This document shows positions 61,652 through 64,000 of a stretch of 64,000 nucleotides of DNA, in pieces. The notes below the pieces were generated by a model. The model worked only from the letters and a program-made list of their open reading frames with translations, was not told the origin of the DNA and made no database searches. Numbering within the stretch: the stretch's first letter is position 1; each line of letters begins with the position of its first letter. This stretch comes from CAVRQM01 sp963732775. Lineage in GTDB: Bacteria > Pseudomonadota > Alphaproteobacteria > Acetobacterales > Acetobacteraceae. The DNA lies in NCBI GenBank assembly GCA_963732775.1, contig CAVTAR010000001.1, positions 2,232,001-2,296,000 on the forward strand. The letters are read 5' to 3'. A program made the position numbers and the translations under genes.

Positions 61652-62164
61652 ATGGTCGCCACGCGCTTCGCCGTTGCCGTCCATCTGATGATGCTCCTCG
61701 CCGGCGCTGGGCGGGGCCGCGCCTTTGGCGGCCGGACCGCTTCCGGCCATGCAATGCCCGCTACCAGCGGCCGTCTTGCGATCATCGTCAACACGAACCC
61801 GGTGGTGGTGCGCCGCATCGCCGGGCAACTCTCCCGCGCCGGCCTGATCCGGGTTCATCGTGGCCCCGGCGGCGCGGAACTCGCCCGGCCGCCCGAGGCG
61901 ATCACGCTCGAGGACATCTGGCAGGCGGTGCACGCGGCAAACCACCGACCGCTCGTGCCGCTGCACGCGCCGGGAGCCGCCCTGGGCGGCACGGGCCAGG
62001 CCGAGGCATCGGGCGCGCCAGTCCACGCCGTGCTGGCCGCCGTGTTCGCCGACGCCGAGGCGGCGTTCCGCGCCGCTCTCGGCCGCGTCACGCTGAGTGC
62101 AGTCGTGCGGCACGCGGTATCCGCGCCCGCCGGGCCGATGCACGCCGAACTGGTGCCCGATTGA
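61652..62164 (+). CDS. Rrf2 family transcriptional regulator
   Basis: This 170-residue winged-helix protein begins VATRFAVAVHLMMLLAGAGR and has the recognition part IIVNTNPVVVRRIAGQLSRA. GLIRVHRGPGGAELARP and EAITLEDIWQAVHAA follow. The three clustered Cys that bind an Fe-S cluster in IscR or NsrR are absent, so it resembles the YwnA-type cluster-free group. A Gly/Arg-rich stretch (GAGRGRAFGGRTASGHAMPA) between the first helix and the HTH looks like an insertion or a pair of compensating indels. Its target is unknown. Confidence 0.85.
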   Translation: MVATRFAVAVHLMMLLAGAGRGRAFGGRTASGHAMPATSGRLAIIVNTNPVVVRRIAGQLSRAGLIRVHRGPGGAELARPPEAITLEDIWQAVHAANHRPLVPLHAPGAALGGTGQAEASGAPVHAVLAAVFADAEAAFRAALGRVTLSAVVRHAVSAPAGPMHAELVPD

Positions 62165-62195
62165 CCGGGCGCGCGCGGCATGGCGCTGTTCCTGC

Positions 62196-62603
62196 GTGAC
62201 CGACCGACCCGCGCCGAGCCTGACTCCGCCAGACCTCGCCGCCATCGAGGAACTCGCCGAACGCGCCCTCGCCGGCATTCCCGAACGCTTGCGGCGCCAC
62301 CTGAGCGGGGTCGCGCTTCGGATCGAGGACGTGGCCGACGACGCCATCCTCGACGGGCTCGGCATCGACTCGCCCTGGGACCTGACCGGACTTTACCAGG
62401 GCGTCCCCCGCCCGCTGCGCGGCGCCGACGACCTGCCCCGGCTGCCGGACGTGATCGTGCTGTACCGGCAGGCCATCCTGCTGGAGTGGATCGAGACCGG
62501 CGAGGACCTGGCCCGCCTGGTCGCGAGCGTGCTGATCCACGAGGCCGCCCACCATTTCGGCTTCTCCGACGCCGAGATCGAGGCAATCGAGAAGAAACTG
62601 TGA
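62196..62603 (+). CDS. Zincin-like metallopeptidase family protein (DUF1025)
   Basis: This 135-residue protein starts at GTG 62196. The zinc motif is LIHEAAHHFGFSDAEIEAIE (HExxH with a downstream Asp/Glu). Upstream, IPERLRRHLSGVALRIEDVA and LLGLYQGVPRP-like text (DLTGLYQGVPRPL) match minimal zincins of the DUF1025 family. These are cytoplasmic and of unclear substrate. It lies 31 bases after the Rrf2 gene. Confidence 0.88.
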   Translation: MTDRPAPSLTPPDLAAIEELAERALAGIPERLRRHLSGVALRIEDVADDAILDGLGIDSPWDLTGLYQGVPRPLRGADDLPRLPDVIVLYRQAILLEWIETGEDLARLVASVLIHEAAHHFGFSDAEIEAIEKKL

Positions 62604-62709
62604 ACCTCCCTGCATCCGAGAACATTCCCGCGAAGTAGCGGTCGTGGTTGCGGCGCGCCGGCGGGCGGGCGTCGCTTCTCGCAACGCGATACAGAGGAGT
62701 GCCGATAGC

Positions 62710-63543
62710 ATGACCGATTTTTCCCAGGATGCCCTGCGGCAGACCAGCGACGTCGCCACCGAACTTGCCATCAAGGCGCGCGAGACGCGGGCGCGCGGCG
62801 GTTCGCGACGCGACTTCTTCGCCAGCACGGCCAAGCTCGCCGGCGCGACCGCGCTGGGTGCGGCCGGCATCGGCGTGCTGCAACCGATCGCAGCCCGCGC
62901 GGCCTCGGCCACCGCGCCCACCGACACCGTCCAGAACATCATCGACATCGCTGCCATTGCGGAGGCGCTGGCGACCACGTTCTACTACCACTCCTTGCAG
63001 CACCCGGTGGACCTCAAGAAGGTCAACAGCAAGGCGAACCGGAACTACTTTCAGGCTGCCACGGTGCAAGAGTTCGAGCATCTGAAGTTCCTTGAGATGC
63101 ACGGCGCCGTGAAGCCGCAGCAGAAGTTCTACTTCCCGGATAACATGTTCACCGACGAGATGGTGTTTTTTGCGACCGCAAGCCTGCTCGAGGACTACTT
63201 CATCTCCGCCTACATCGCCGCCGCGATGGAGTTTTCCGGCGCCGTGTCGAGCGGCATCACCATGGCGTCGCCCACCCTGATCGGCGTCGCGGTGCAGATC
63301 GCCGGGATCGAGTGTGAACACCGAGCGTTGCTGCGGGTCGCGGCCAACCTGAACCCGCCGAACAACCGCATTGCCGAAACCGCGCTGCTGACCAGCGTGG
63401 GCGGGGCGGTCGGTCCGCTGACGCCGTTCCTGAGCGGCGGCACCGGCTTCAGCGGTCCATACATGATGCCGAACAAGGCGGCCATCGAAGCGACGGCGGC
63501 GCCGGTTGGTTTCGGGCACTTTCCGGCACCCGTCTACGTCTGA
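62710..63543 (+). CDS. Tat-exported ferritin-like domain protein
   Basis: This 277-residue protein has a twin-arginine leader after a short N-tail (GSRRDFFASTAKLAGATALG, cleavage near ARAASA). The mature part is a ferritin-like helical bundle: NIIDIAAIAEALATTFYYHS, TVQEFEHLKFLEMHG, LLEDYFISAYIAAAMEF and AVQIAGIECEHRALLRVAAN. The Glu and ExxH motifs (EFEHL, ECEHR) could bind two metals. This is the ferritin_2 type of unknown role. AGAGGAG stands 11 bases before ATG 62710. A hairpin terminator follows. Confidence 0.88.
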   Translation: MTDFSQDALRQTSDVATELAIKARETRARGGSRRDFFASTAKLAGATALGAAGIGVLQPIAARAASATAPTDTVQNIIDIAAIAEALATTFYYHSLQHPVDLKKVNSKANRNYFQAATVQEFEHLKFLEMHGAVKPQQKFYFPDNMFTDEMVFFATASLLEDYFISAYIAAAMEFSGAVSSGITMASPTLIGVAVQIAGIECEHRALLRVAANLNPPNNRIAETALLTSVGGAVGPLTPFLSGGTGFSGPYMMPNKAAIEATAAPVGFGHFPAPVYV

Positions 63544-63565
63544 ACCGACCGCTCTCGCTCGAGCG

Positions 63566-63593
63566 CGGGCCCTTCCCCAAGCGGAAGGGCCCG
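63566..63593 (+). terminator. Hairpin after the ferritin-like gene
   Basis: CGGGCCCTTCC pairs perfectly with GGAAGGGCCCG (11 bases) around a 6-base loop, 23 bases after the stop. There is no T-run. It separates the ferritin-like gene from the SDR. Confidence 0.6.
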
Positions 63594-63647
63594 GAACGGC
63601 GCGGGGCCCCTCTCCGTTAGCAGCCCGTGGTCAGCAGGGGCGCGCCC

Positions 63648-64000
63648 ATGGGCAAGATCGTCGTCATCACCGGCGCTGGCGCGGGGGTCGGGCGCGCCAC
63701 CGTGACCGAGTTCGCCCGCCACGGATGCGACGTGGCCCTGCTGTCGCGTGATCCCGGGCGCCTGGAGAGCGCGGCCGCCGAGGCGCGCCGCTTCGGTGTG
63801 CGCGCCCTCCCGCTGCCGACGGACGTCGCCGACGCTGCCGCCGTCGAGGCGGCCGCAACACGCGTGGAGGAGGAACTCGGGCCGATCGACGTGTGGGTCA
63901 ACGTGGCCATGGCGACCGTGTTCGCGCCGGTGTCCAAGCTGACGCCCGCGGAGGTCCAGCGCGGCACGGCCGTCACGTATCTCGGCCAGGTGCACGGGAT
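63648..64000 (+). CDS. SDR family oxidoreductase, N-terminal part, cut by window end
   Basis: The frame is open from ATG 63648 to the right edge, 117 residues. It has GKIVVITGAGAGVGRATVTE, the cofactor TGxxxGxG motif, LLSRDPGRLESAAAEARRFG (Arg after the second strand suggests NADP) and DVADAAAVEAAATRVEEEL. Next comes DVWVNVAMATVFAPVSKLTP, where the usual NNA reads NVA. The catalytic YxxxK lies beyond the window. The VFAP segment is seen in a common SDR group annotated only as oxidoreductases. Confidence 0.85.
   Translation, partial: MGKIVVITGAGAGVGRATVTEFARHGCDVALLSRDPGRLESAAAEARRFGVRALPLPTDVADAAAVEAAATRVEEELGPIDVWVNVAMATVFAPVSKLTPAEVQRGTAVTYLGQVHG

Noticed and set aside
1..64000. Mobile elements, prophage, toxin-antitoxin pairs, CRISPR arrays and phage-defence genes
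   Set aside because: No transposase, integrase, recombinase, Cas or restriction genes and no terminal inverted or direct repeats were seen. The NYN protein and MmcB are housekeeping-type.

Overview
The window is high-GC, gene-dense DNA with no rRNA, IS element, prophage or CRISPR. It reads as a chromosome of an alphaproteobacterium. The order folK-rpoZ-rsh-acpS-lepB-rnc-era is the alphaproteobacterial core arrangement. The zinc-less bL36, the Arg-gatekeeper ClpS2-type adaptor, MmcB and the general gene content suggest Rhodospirillales, probably Acetobacteraceae; this placement is an inference made without database search. Successive genes are very often coupled by 4-base ATGA or GTGA overlaps.

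Layout. 0-1.7 kb: the tail of a DUF2252 gene, pncC, tRNA-Ser(UGA) and a Nudix hydrolase. 1.8-10.1 kb: a housekeeping block (thioesterase, era, rnc, lepB, acpS, rsh, rpoZ and folK on minus; a NYN protein and a family-5 uracil-DNA glycosylase on plus). Almost every gene in this block is broken by one-base indels although most are essential, so sequencing or assembly error is the best explanation. 10.1-12.7 kb: DUF3253, a DUF1499 lipoprotein and an SbmA/BacA-like ABC exporter. 12.7-14.1 kb: a 57-residue membrane protein, a CopC-like protein and DUF4239. 14.2-20.7 kb: a dihydropyrimidinase-like enzyme, a secreted sedolisin, an ECF42-type sigma factor with its DGPF/YCII partner, and a polytopic membrane protein. 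20.7-27.5 kb: psuG-psuK-clpS, an RraA-like aldolase, GtrA, an MFS carrier, a nucleoside phosphorylase and a PLP gamma-family enzyme. 27.6-35 kb: an orphan sugar-binding protein, a Tat-leader SDR, glcD-glcE-glcF with a TPR protein, and rpmJ. 35-40.4 kb: two small membrane proteins, a PAS-EAL phosphodiesterase, MarR, alkyladenine glycosylase, and CbpA with CbpM. 40.4-44.3 kb: a BNR propeller protein, a TPR-GT9 fusion and a GST. 44.3-53 kb: xdhA-xdhB-xdhC-guanine deaminase-ABC ATPase-permease-permease. 53-57.9 kb: alanine dehydrogenase, ActP with DUF485, and an EmrB-type exporter. 58-64 kb: a DUF1259 Tat protein, a small secreted protein, a TrpF-like protein coupled to uronate dehydrogenase, MmcB, Rrf2, a zincin, a ferritin-like Tat protein and a truncated SDR.

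How the genes work together. The strongest theme is nucleobase and nucleoside use: purine import, guanine deamination and xanthine oxidation in one operon; pseudouridine breakdown by PsuK and PsuG; a nucleoside phosphorylase; and a hydantoinase/dihydropyrimidinase-type amidohydrolase. Glycolate oxidase and acetate uptake add two-carbon metabolism. Several Tat- or Sec-exported proteins (sedolisin, DUF1259, ferritin-like, SDR, BNR propeller) suggest an active periplasm. No stretch longer than 300 bases lacks a gene. The longest, 1744-2038, holds only a degraded small secreted ORF. I found no clearly new multi-gene system. The best leads are the TrpF-like paralogue coupled to uronate dehydrogenase, psuGK-clpS coupling, the two membrane proteins with the EAL enzyme, and the Tat-leader SDR.
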